Shown one piece after another: positions 27,724-34,436 of a stretch of 64,000 nt of DNA. Made by a program: the position numbers and the translations under genes. The notes beneath the pieces are model-generated. The model was not told the DNA's origin and did not search any database. It saw only the letters and a list, made by a program, of their open reading frames with translations. Each line of letters begins with the position of its first letter. Position 1 is the first letter of the stretch. Source of the stretch: Clostridium uliginosum (lineage in GTDB: Bacteria; Bacillota; Clostridia; Clostridiales; Clostridiaceae); NCBI RefSeq assembly GCF_900112485.1, contig NZ_FOMG01000009.1, positions 62,001 to 126,000 on the forward strand, in the 5' to 3' direction.

Positions 27724-28224
27724 ATGGAAATGAATGATATCCTAAATGGTTTAAATTCATGTGGAGATAGTTGCTGTGATGAAGGAACAGACTGTTGTGG
27801 AGGCTTTAATAATAACTGTAGTGGAATAAATAATAACTGCGGTGGACTTGGCAATGGTTGTGGACTTGGCAATGGTTGTGGATTTGGCAATGGCTGTGGA
27901 AGTGGCAACAACTGTGGATTTGGCGGTGGCGGATTTGGTAGTTGGATTTGGATTTTATTAATATTATTCTGTGGAGGCTGTGGCGGAAGTGGTTTCTTAG
28001 GTAATGGATATAACAATAATAATAATAATTGTTGTTGTTGCTGTGATCCTTGCGCTAAGGCTAAAAACAAATGTGAAAGTTGCTGCTGTTGCTGCAATAG
28101 AGGCAATGGTGGAAATTATGGAGGATCTGGTAATTGCTCATCATACTTGTTCTTATTAGTACTTTTATTCCTTTGTAATAGTGGTTGTGGTAATAGAGGT
28201 TGTAACACTATTGCTAACTGTTAA
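27724..28224 (+). CDS. Gly/Asn/Cys-rich low-complexity protein, possible spore or surface component
   Basis: 166 residues with about 30 cysteines. Contains GNGCG-type units repeated (about 40-65), two hydrophobic stretches (IWILLILFCGG near 79-89, YLFLLVLLFLC near 143-153) and a CCCCC run. It resembles proteins often auto-named chorion class high-cysteine protein in clostridia; that name implies no function. SD AAGGAGG. CATAGAATA at 27669-27677 resembles a SigK -10 (CATANNNTA), weak support for late sporulation expression. A related gene follows 31 bp downstream. Confidence 0.7.
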   Translation: MEMNDILNGLNSCGDSCCDEGTDCCGGFNNNCSGINNNCGGLGNGCGLGNGCGFGNGCGSGNNCGFGGGGFGSWIWILLILFCGGCGGSGFLGNGYNNNNNNCCCCCDPCAKAKNKCESCCCCCNRGNGGNYGGSGNCSSYLFLLVLLFLCNSGCGNRGCNTIANC

Positions 28225-28255
28225 AATTCTTAATTTTTAGAAAGGAGAGAATGAT

Positions 28256-28540
28256 ATGTCTAAGAAGAAGAAAAAATGTTGTTGTTGTTGTTGTTCTGAA
28301 ATGAAGAAAGAAGATAATTCTTGCTGTTGTACAAACAATTGTGGAAACAATAACTGTGGAAACAATAGCCGTGGAGGATTTGGTGGATGCACACCAATTA
28401 TATTCTTATTAATTGCATGTGGCTCAGGATTGTTAAACAATAATAAATCATTTTTAATTATCTTACTATGCTTATTATGCGGTGGTAATTTTGTTAACTC
28501 ATTAGGAAACTGTCGAGCAGGAGCTAATCAATGTTGTTAG
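28256..28540 (+). CDS. Small Lys/Cys-rich protein with hydrophobic core, unknown
   Basis: 94 residues. Starts with a KKKKK run and six consecutive cysteines, then NNCGNNNCGNN, two hydrophobic stretches (IIFLLIACGSG and FLIILLCLLCGG), and ends CC. About 20 cysteines. Clearly of the same style as the gene just upstream, probably co-transcribed and perhaps a partner in a disulfide- or metal-linked layer. SD AAAGGAG. Function not known. Confidence 0.65.
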   Translation: MSKKKKKCCCCCCSEMKKEDNSCCCTNNCGNNNCGNNSRGGFGGCTPIIFLLIACGSGLLNNNKSFLIILLCLLCGGNFVNSLGNCRAGANQCC

Positions 28541-28656
28541 TATAGTGGATGGAGGGTATAAATAATGCCCTCCAAAAAAATGCTCAAAAACATAAACAAA
28601 TTCCTTATATAATACATATATTAAAATTAGGAAAACTATAAATTGGAGGATTTTTA

Positions 28657-29190
28657 ATGGCTAAACACAAACATAGAGAACAAGAACCTTTGGATAATGA
28701 TGTGGGAAGCAATACTGGAAATAATGGAAATCCATTTGGAATAGATCCGGCTCAACTAATGGGAATGTTAGGCGGGAATTTTGATATAAATAATCTTTTA
28801 TCCTCAATGAATATAGATGGATTAAATTTAAGTAATTTAGGTCCTTTAGCTAATATGGCAGGATTAAATTTAGGTGATTTGGGAAGTGCAGGGAATTTTA
28901 ATAAAGGCAATAAAAATAACATGAACAACATGAACAACATGAACAATATGAACAATAAAAATAACATGAACAACATGAACAACATGAATAATATGAATAA
29001 CATGAATAATATGAGCAATATGAATAATATGAACAATAACCCTAGTAGAAAAGTAAATCATAATGAAAATACAGATGATAGTAATTTGCAAATGTTGATA
29101 TCTTTAAGGGGGTTTGCTCATCCAAGTAAGATAAATTTTATCGATAAGATGATAGAATTATATAAAAGTGGTGCTTTTAAAGATATTTAA
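28657..29190 (+). CDS. Asn/Met-repeat protein, unknown function
   Basis: 177 residues. Basic start (MAKHKHREQEP), an Asn/Leu/Gly section (NLLSSMNIDGLNLSNLGPLA), a repetitive section of MNN triplets (about residues 88-128) and a more ordinary C-terminus (MLISLRGFAHPSKINFIDKM). The C-terminal block resembles small globular tails of spore-associated clostridial proteins, but I do not recognise a family. SD GGAGG. The repeat DNA is a 9-bp unit (AACATGAAC type), prone to length variation. Confidence 0.65.
   Translation: MAKHKHREQEPLDNDVGSNTGNNGNPFGIDPAQLMGMLGGNFDINNLLSSMNIDGLNLSNLGPLANMAGLNLGDLGSAGNFNKGNKNNMNNMNNMNNMNNKNNMNNMNNMNNMNNMNNMSNMNNMNNNPSRKVNHNENTDDSNLQMLISLRGFAHPSKINFIDKMIELYKSGAFKDI
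28918..29040 (+). repeat. In-frame short tandem repeat (9-bp AACATGAAC-type units)
   Basis: About a dozen degenerate units encoding MNN, with two NKN interruptions. The period is a multiple of three, so unit changes keep the frame. Confidence 0.75.
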
Positions 29191-29194
29191 AATA

Positions 29195-29309
29195 AAATGT
29201 ATAAGAAAAAATAATTTTGTTAATAATACTAATGTAACGGAGAAAGTATTCTCCTACAGCTTAATAAAAGAAAATATTGATTTTATTAAGCACCCCCCAT
29301 CCCCCTTTT
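29195..29309 (+). ncRNA. C-rich structured 3'UTR, possible 3'UTR-derived sRNA
   Basis: Two hairpins (GGAGAA/TTCTCC at 29240-29256 and CTTAATAAAA/TTTTATTAAG to 29290) are followed by a single-stranded CACCCCCCATCCCCC and then a terminator. Hairpin, C-rich linker and terminator is the layout of SD-pairing sRNAs. No separate promoter is convincing, so processing from the upstream mRNA is the likelier origin. Confidence 0.35.
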
Positions 29310-29332
29310 AGGCCGCAAATTGCGGCCTTTTA
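29310..29332 (+). terminator. GC-rich terminator
   Basis: AGGCCGCA-AAT-TGCGGCCT followed by TTT. The most GC-rich hairpin of the window; closes the 27724-29190 cluster. Confidence 0.85.
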
Positions 29333-29369
29333 AATTATCTTGATTTTTACAAATATGATAAATAATATA

Positions 29370-30290
29370 TTATTTTAACTTTTGAAGTGATGAAATTTTA
29401 TATAAAGAATTTTCAAGTTTGCAATCCAAATAGAAGATTATTTCCTCTTTGTCATTTTCATCTCCGTTAAGTTTACTTTTTTCAAATGTTAATCTCCATT
29501 TTAAAGAAGTAGGGTCAGCAGATGAATCCCACTCATAATCATAAAAAAATGCATCTTGAAAAGAGTAAGAATAAATTTCCTTATTTAAATTCCATAATAT
29601 AGGCAATTCAGTACTGTTTATAGAAGTACAAAATATATCAGGAAGGTCTTTTAGTTCATAAGGAGTCTCTACTAAGTTAATAAAAGCAGTGACGTTACCT
29701 AAAGAAGGAAGATCAAAATTTTCTTTGGTAGTATCTAATAATTTATTATTAATTAACATAAAGCTATTTAAAGATGAAATTCCTTTAGAAGATGAAACTG
29801 AATAGCACTGAGGTGTTTTAGTATTTTTAGAATCTAATATACCAAAAATATTTTTATCACTTGAATAAACATTAAAAAATTCTCCTTCATGCCAATTAAA
29901 TACATAGCACATACTACTATTGTTTTTTGAACCTTGTACAATAATTTCTGGAGTTATATCTCTAGAAATGTCGTTTAGATATATTTTAGGAGGCCAATGA
30001 TCATTAAGAGTAAAAAGTATATTATCTTTAATTTTATTAGAAAGGTATATACTATTATTGTGATAAGTAATATTTAAATCAAAAGCATTATACCTTTTAA
30101 CAAGTTCTATGCTATCATTTTGACCATCTCCAGTTAAATCAAATTGTATATTTTTAGATAAGTTGATAGGGGAAATGGTTTGATATGATTTATTTCTATT
30201 TATAGATAAACCAATAACTATTAAAATTAATATTGGCATTATAATCAAAATAGTTTTTATAAGTTTTCTTTTAATTATTAGTACTTTCAT
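29370..30290 (-). CDS. Membrane-anchored protein with calcium-binding-like repeat, unknown
   Basis: 306 residues. N-terminal membrane anchor (TILIIMPILILIVIGLSI, about 13-30), then FDLTGDGQNDSIEL, an FG-GAP/EF-hand-like DxTGDGxND loop, and a second such element NDISRDITPEIIVQG. The C-terminal half ends in strands with LKWRLTFEKSKLNGDENDKE. Probably extracytoplasmic. SD GAGGTGAT before ATG. Single gene on the minus strand; no close named family recognised. Confidence 0.7.
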   Translation of the reverse strand: MKVLIIKRKLIKTILIIMPILILIVIGLSINRNKSYQTISPINLSKNIQFDLTGDGQNDSIELVKRYNAFDLNITYHNNSIYLSNKIKDNILFTLNDHWPPKIYLNDISRDITPEIIVQGSKNNSSMCYVFNWHEGEFFNVYSSDKNIFGILDSKNTKTPQCYSVSSSKGISSLNSFMLINNKLLDTTKENFDLPSLGNVTAFINLVETPYELKDLPDIFCTSINSTELPILWNLNKEIYSYSFQDAFFYDYEWDSSADPTSLKWRLTFEKSKLNGDENDKEEIIFYLDCKLENSLYKISSLQKLK

Positions 30291-30349
30291 TATGTATCAC
30301 CTCAGTTAATTATATGTACATAATTAATTTTAATTCGAATTTTTATATA

Positions 30350-30407
30350 AAAAAATACCCATTTTTGAGATGAGTATTTTTATACTTATCTCAAAATGAG
30401 TATTTTT
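30350..30407 (-). terminator. Terminator of the Fur-family gene
   Basis: Long stem AATACTCATTTTGAGAT with ATCTCAAAAATGGGTATT (minus strand) followed by a T-run; the plus strand also shows a T-run. Confidence 0.75.
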
Positions 30408-30416
30408 TTACATTAA

Positions 30417-30482
30417 GACATATTAAAAAATAACAGTCCAATATATGATCGCATACTTACTAGTCTATTTTTAAAAAATGCC
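30417..30482 (-). repeat. Family-1 palindrome, short form
   Basis: GACATATTAAAAAATAACAG to CTATTTTTAAAAAATGCC, left TAA, right TTTAA. Lies between the regulator stop and its terminator; orientation uncertain. Confidence 0.5.
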
Positions 30483-30489
30483 TTTAATA

Positions 30490-30930
30490 TTAGTTAAGCT
30501 TTTGTGATTGCTGACAATCTTTACAGTAACCATAAAAATAAACTTTGTTATAAAGAACTTTGAAATCAGAATTATTTTCAGCTAATGAATTCAGATTATC
30601 TAAATTCAAATTATCAAAGTCAGCTATTTTCCCACAACACATGCATTGTATATGAGGATGAGATTTTGCATTCCTATCATATCTAAAGTTACCTTCTCCA
30701 ACATTTATTTCTTGAATCAGTCCTACTTCAACTAAAGTTTTTAAAGTCTTATATACAGTTGCTAAACTCATTGTTGGATATTGAACACTAATAGCTTTAT
30801 ATATAACTTCAGCAGAAGGGTGACAAGAAGTACTCAATAAGTAATTATATACTGCAAGTCTTTGTGGTGTTAGCTTAAGTTTTTTTTCTTTAAAAATTAG
30901 AGCTATATCACTAATTGTAAACACCCCCAA
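30490..30930 (-). CDS. Fur-family regulator, PerR-like
   Basis: About 141-147 residues. Winged helix (LKLTPQRLAVYNYL, PTMSLATVYKTLKTLVEVGL), PerR-type metal ligands (GNFRYDRNAKSHPHIQC) and two structural zinc pairs CMCC and CKDC. Such proteins repress peroxide-defence genes and are inactivated by His oxidation. The start is unclear: TTG at 30930, GTG at 30924, or a non-canonical ATT at 30915, which is the only one correctly spaced from the GGGGGTG SD (30928-30922). A 37-bp palindrome overlaps the first of these. Confidence 0.88.
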   Translation of the reverse strand: MGVFTISDIALIFKEKKLKLTPQRLAVYNYLLSTSCHPSAEVIYKAISVQYPTMSLATVYKTLKTLVEVGLIQEINVGEGNFRYDRNAKSHPHIQCMCCGKIADFDNLNLDNLNSLAENNSDFKVLYNKVYFYGYCKDCQQSQKLN

Positions 30931-30965
30931 TTATCATATTATACTTCAAGCATAATATGATAATT
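30929..30965. promoter_or_regulatory. 37-bp near-perfect palindrome upstream of the PerR-like gene
   Basis: Arms AATTATCATATTAT and ATAATATGATAATT around a 9-bp centre with a single mismatch. It is either an operator (autoregulation) or a leader hairpin directly before the SD. It does not fit the 7-1-7 Per box exactly. Confidence 0.6.
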
Positions 30966-30988
30966 GCTAAAAGTCAATTATTATTACT

Positions 30989-31005
30989 TAATAATCTTAT
31001 TATTA
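30989..31005. promoter_or_regulatory. Possible Per/Fur-like box
   Basis: TAATAAT-CTT-ATTATTA, a perfect dyad resembling TTATAATNATTATAA but with a 3-bp centre; lies between the PerR-like gene and the divergent promoter at 31058. Confidence 0.4.
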
Positions 31006-31057
31006 CTTAGAAATAAGTTTTAGTTAATAACTAATTATTTAAAATGTGAAAAAAACA

Positions 31058-31086
31058 TTGTATACTTTAGAAAAGTCTGCTATTAT
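31058..31086 (+). promoter_or_regulatory. Promoter of the gene at 31223
   Basis: TTGTAT, 17-nt spacer, TATTAT; leaves a leader of about 130 nt. Confidence 0.55.
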
Positions 31087-31100
31087 ATAAATAAGACAAG

Positions 31101-31160
31101 TTGTTAATTAATTAACAAACAATTAGAAAGTAATTCTATAAATATATATTTATAGAATTA
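31101..31160 (+). promoter_or_regulatory. Two perfect palindromes in the leader of 31223
   Basis: TTGTTAATTAATTAACAA (31101-31118, 18 bp) and a 30-bp perfect palindrome (31131-31160, half-site TAATTCTATAAATAT). They could be operators or leader structures. Confidence 0.5.
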
Positions 31161-31222
31161 AAAATTATATAGCCAATGATAAAAAAAATACAATATATAA
31201 ATAGTTAAGGAGGCGTATTTTT

Positions 31223-31540
31223 ATGGCTAAGTATAAAGTTGGAGATGAATTGATAATAGTTAATGATCCAGGTAAGGAGAATGATAAGTTAAAAGAGTTA
31301 ACCCATTTAACAGTAGATGGTGATTTTGCTCAAATATCATGGGGGGTTAAAATCGTAGATGTAAAATATGATAAACCTAATGTAACCTTAACTTATATAA
31401 ACTTTAAAGGTGAAGAAAATAAAGTTTTTTCAGTATGTAAGGATATTGAGAACTTTGATAATCAAAAAGTTTTAGAAAAAGCTTTATTAAGAGCATTTCA
31501 AAATGAAATAATTAATATATCAGTTGATAAGAACAGTTAA
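31223..31540 (+). CDS. Conserved-looking small protein, unknown function
   Basis: 105 residues, soluble. N-terminus MAKYKVGDELIIVNDPGKEN and the strand pattern VTLTYINFKGEENKVFSV suggest a small beta-barrel of the KOW/SH3 type followed by a helix (QKVLEKALLRAFQNEI). No catalytic or metal site. SD AAGGAGG. It has its own promoter and structured leader and is divergent from the PerR-like gene, which may control it. Not recognised. Confidence 0.7.
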   Translation: MAKYKVGDELIIVNDPGKENDKLKELTHLTVDGDFAQISWGVKIVDVKYDKPNVTLTYINFKGEENKVFSVCKDIENFDNQKVLEKALLRAFQNEIINISVDKNS

Positions 31541-31561
31541 ATTAAAAGTATATAAATTAAT

Positions 31562-31624
31562 TATTAATGCCTATATAAAAGAGATTGCATCATTAAATCA
31601 TTCTCTTCTATATAGGCATTAATA
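31562..31624 (+). terminator. Hairpin behind the gene at 31223
   Basis: TTAATGCCTATATA pairs with TATATAGGCATTAA, with an inner AGAGA stem; no long T-run follows, so terminator function is tentative. Confidence 0.5.
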
Positions 31625-31627
31625 TTA

Positions 31628-31775
31628 GGCGAATTTAAAAAATAACAGACCATTTTGCTTGTCTATTTTGCATCATACTGCGTCGGCAAGCTCTACTGAT
31701 ACATAAGAAACTTGCATACTTGTTTGATCCCAAATATACTGTGCATCTTTGGGCTGTTATTTTCTTTCATGAGGC
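31628..31775 (+). repeat. Family-1 palindromic element
   Basis: 148 bp, GGCGAATTTAAAAAATAACAG to TTATTTTCTTTCATGAGGC, left TTA, right TTT; right terminus mutated. Accounts for half of gap 31541-31909; the rest is AT-rich leader. Confidence 0.65.
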
Positions 31776-31909
31776 TTTATACTAAACAAAAGAATAAGGA
31801 AATAAAACTAATTATTATATTATAATGAAAAGAACTTTATCTTTATGAAAATTTATAATATAATAAGGTAAATAAAATCAATTTTTTACAAAAAAAGGGT
31901 GGGATTTTT

Positions 31910-32116
31910 ATGGGTAAATGTCCGTTTTGGTCTACGGGTAAAGAGCATCATCAATGTTATGATTCATGTCCAATGTTAGAAAGTAGTTTAGAATTAGAAG
32001 AAGAACAATGTATTTTTAAAGAATATTTATTAATAAGCAGAATGAGCTTTAAAGATGTAACAAAAGAGGATTATAGTTTTTTAAAAAATACTATTTATAA
32101 TAATATTGAATATTAA
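31910..32116 (+). CDS. Small Cys-containing protein, unknown function
   Basis: 68 residues. Cysteines at KCPFW, HQCYDSCPM and EEQCIF (five in the first half) suggest a metal-binding head, followed by an acidic helical tail (SFKDVTKEDYSFLKNT). SD GGGTGGG at 7 nt. Short proteins beginning MxKCPFWS with the same Cys pattern are, from memory, widespread in clostridia, but without known role. Followed by a strong hairpin. Confidence 0.65.
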   Translation: MGKCPFWSTGKEHHQCYDSCPMLESSLELEEEQCIFKEYLLISRMSFKDVTKEDYSFLKNTIYNNIEY

Positions 32117-32174
32117 AAATATAAAACTTTTATAAATAGTATTACTAAATATAAATTAATAATTTATATTTAAA

Positions 32175-32223
32175 TTAATCCCGTAACTAAGATTGAAATT
32201 TTATACCTTAGTTACGGGATTAA
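32175..32223. terminator. 17-bp stem-loop between convergent genes
   Basis: TTAATCCCGTAACTAAG / CTTAGTTACGGGATTAA, perfect. The T-runs are weak on both sides; probably a bidirectional terminator for 31910 and pncB. Confidence 0.65.
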
Positions 32224-32337
32224 ATATTTTCTTTGATATGCTTTAATTCAGATATTTTTCAAGTTACATGGTTTATTATGTTCTTTCAAATTTTTTAGTG
32301 AAAATTTTATTTAAACTAATTCTTTGTTACTACCGTG

Positions 32338-33822
32338 TTAATCTTGTAATTCATAGGACTTTGTATATTTGTGAAGAAGAGATTGTTTTAATGCCCATAA
32401 ATTTTCAGATAAATCAACATAGTAACTATGAGGATTTTCAAATCTTAATACTTCAGACCATAGTTTGTTTATTTCATTTTTAGAAAATTCTTTGATTTCT
32501 AGTACGCTAGGGCAATCATAAACACATTTCCCTTTTTTGAAAAGTTGAACTTGAAGTTCTTTAGCATAATAATTTTTAAGTTTTTTTCTTTTCCATGTAT
32601 GAACAGGATCAAAAATAGTTAATGGTTTACTTTCATCTAACTTTTCATTATTTAAAACAATTAAATCAGCTAATGCTTTATGAGAAGTCTTATCAAATAT
32701 TCTGATTATTTTCTTAAAACCTGGATTGGTTATTTTTTCGTCGTTTTCACTTATCTTAATTTTAGGAATAATTTCAGAATTATTTTCTATTGCTACTAAT
32801 TTATAAACACCACCAAATACAGGCTCGGATTTTGCTGTTATTAGTCTTTCTCCAACACCAAAAGAGTCTATACAAGCTCCTTGTTCTAATACATCTCTTA
32901 TTATATGTTCGTCAAGAGAATTAGAGATAACTATTTTACAGTCTTCATATCCAGCTTCGTCTAACATTTGTCTACAATGCTTTGTTAAATAAGTAATATC
33001 ACCAGAATCTATCCTAATTCCATTAGGTCTTTTACCCATTGGTTTTAAAATTTCATCAAAAACTTTAATTGCATTCGGAATACCAGATTTTATAACATTA
33101 TATGTATCAATTAGTAAAACACAATTGTCGGGATAAAGTTCTGCCCAAGATTTAAATGATTCGTATTCAGTATCAAATAATTGTACCCAACTATGAGCCA
33201 TAGTACCTATTGCAGGGATATTAAACATTTTATCTGATATAGTACAAGCTGTTGAACTACAACCACCGATTATAGCAGCTCTGGCACCATAAATAGCACC
33301 ATCGTAACCTTGAGCTCTTCTTGAACCAAATTCCATTACAGGACGATCTCCTGCAGCTCTACAAATTCTATTAGCTTTTGTAGCAATTAATGTTTGATGA
33401 TTTACAGTTAAAAGTATCATTGTTTCAATAAATTGTGCTTGAATTACAGGACCTCTAACAGTTACTAAAGGTTCATTTGGAAATACTGGGTTTCCTTCTG
33501 GAACAGCCCAAACATCACAAGTGAACTTAAAGTCTCTTAAATATTGTAAAAATTCTTCAGAAAAAGTATTTTTACTTTTTAAATAGTCAATGTCATCATC
33601 CGTAAATTTCAAGTTGTTTAAATATTCTAATAGTTGTTCAACACCAGCTACTATACAGTATCCACCACTATCTGGAACTCTTCTAAAAAACATATCAAAA
33701 TACGCAATTTTATCTTTAAGTCCTTTATCAAAATAACCATTGCCCATAGTTAATTCATAAAAATCAACTAACATTGTTAGATTTCTTTGTTCTCTAACAT
33801 TAAAATTAAACTTATTATTCAT
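32338..33822 (-). CDS. pncB: Nicotinate phosphoribosyltransferase
   Basis: 494 residues, condenses nicotinate and PRPP to NaMN in NAD salvage, at the cost of ATP. Signatures: DFYELTMGNGYFDKG near the N-terminus, EFGSRRAQG, GTMAHSWVQ with the phosphorylated His, GIRIDSGDITYL, and GVGERLITAKSEPVFGGVYK. Length fits the long bacterial type. SD AAAGGAGA before ATG. Monocistronic, minus strand. Confidence 0.95.
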   Translation of the reverse strand: MNNKFNFNVREQRNLTMLVDFYELTMGNGYFDKGLKDKIAYFDMFFRRVPDSGGYCIVAGVEQLLEYLNNLKFTDDDIDYLKSKNTFSEEFLQYLRDFKFTCDVWAVPEGNPVFPNEPLVTVRGPVIQAQFIETMILLTVNHQTLIATKANRICRAAGDRPVMEFGSRRAQGYDGAIYGARAAIIGGCSSTACTISDKMFNIPAIGTMAHSWVQLFDTEYESFKSWAELYPDNCVLLIDTYNVIKSGIPNAIKVFDEILKPMGKRPNGIRIDSGDITYLTKHCRQMLDEAGYEDCKIVISNSLDEHIIRDVLEQGACIDSFGVGERLITAKSEPVFGGVYKLVAIENNSEIIPKIKISENDEKITNPGFKKIIRIFDKTSHKALADLIVLNNEKLDESKPLTIFDPVHTWKRKKLKNYYAKELQVQLFKKGKCVYDCPSVLEIKEFSKNEINKLWSEVLRFENPHSYYVDLSENLWALKQSLLHKYTKSYELQD

Positions 33823-33864
33823 GAGTAATCTCCTTTAAATAAAATGCAACAAAACCTGTACTTA

Positions 33865-34255
33865 GGCACATTCAAAAAAATAATCGAGCAGTATGTTTGC
33901 CTATTTTGCGTCATAAGGAAGCTCGACTCGTATACACTCGCTGAGTAAGTGATTCACACAAAATCATAGATTGCACGGTGTGAAAGTTCGAAGAACGAAA
34001 TATAAAATGCTCACAGAGAAAGTTCATGTTTCCAAATATAAAATTTGGACTATCACTTTTCGATTCTCACTTTTGGTTCTCTACTCACGTCGGCAAATTT
34101 AGCTAATAGTTTGCTATTAACTAAACTTGCCTCCTTGCCCTTACATAAAGTGAAACTTTTCAGGTGGAGTTTTACACTCCATATGAATTTAGTTGAACTT
34201 ATATTAAGACCAAATATACGACACATCTTTCGTCTATTATTTTCTTTTATGTGCC
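33865..34255 (+). repeat. Family-1 palindromic element, longest form (391 bp)
   Basis: GGCACATTCAAAAAAATAATC to TTATTTTCTTTTATGTGCC; left TTA, right TTT. It carries the module of 12520-12660 and an extra insert (GAAAGTTCGAAGAACGAAAT). It fills most of gap 33823-34436. Confidence 0.75.
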
Positions 34256-34371
34256 TTTAGCGATTATATTTTGCTAGTTTGTGCAAGTTTTTTATAAATG
34301 AATATAATAAAACCATTGTACATCTATAATATAATTATTACAATATAGTTATTTGATAGTATATTGTCTTA

Positions 34372-34391
34372 GGCATATTCTTTCATATGTC
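34372..34391. repeat. Miniature family-1 palindrome (20 bp), TTA/TTA flanks
   Basis: GGCATATTCTTTCATATGTC with exact TTA on both sides. The smallest recognisable copy. Confidence 0.5.
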
Positions 34392-34436
34392 TTAATAACT
34401 AATGTACTATAATAATAGAAAAAGTAGGGGATTTTA

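Noticed and set aside
27642-29036. Long minus-strand ORFs opposite the Cys-rich and Asn-repeat genes
   Set aside because: Pro/Gln-rich or Phe/Met/Leu-repeat shadows of low-complexity coding DNA without ribosome sites.
30929-30965. Rho-independent terminator
   Set aside because: No T-run follows on either strand and no gene ends here; it faces the start of the PerR-like gene.
34045-34260. 71-residue ORF
   Set aside because: Lies wholly in the 391-bp family-1 element; the frame is not kept in other copies.
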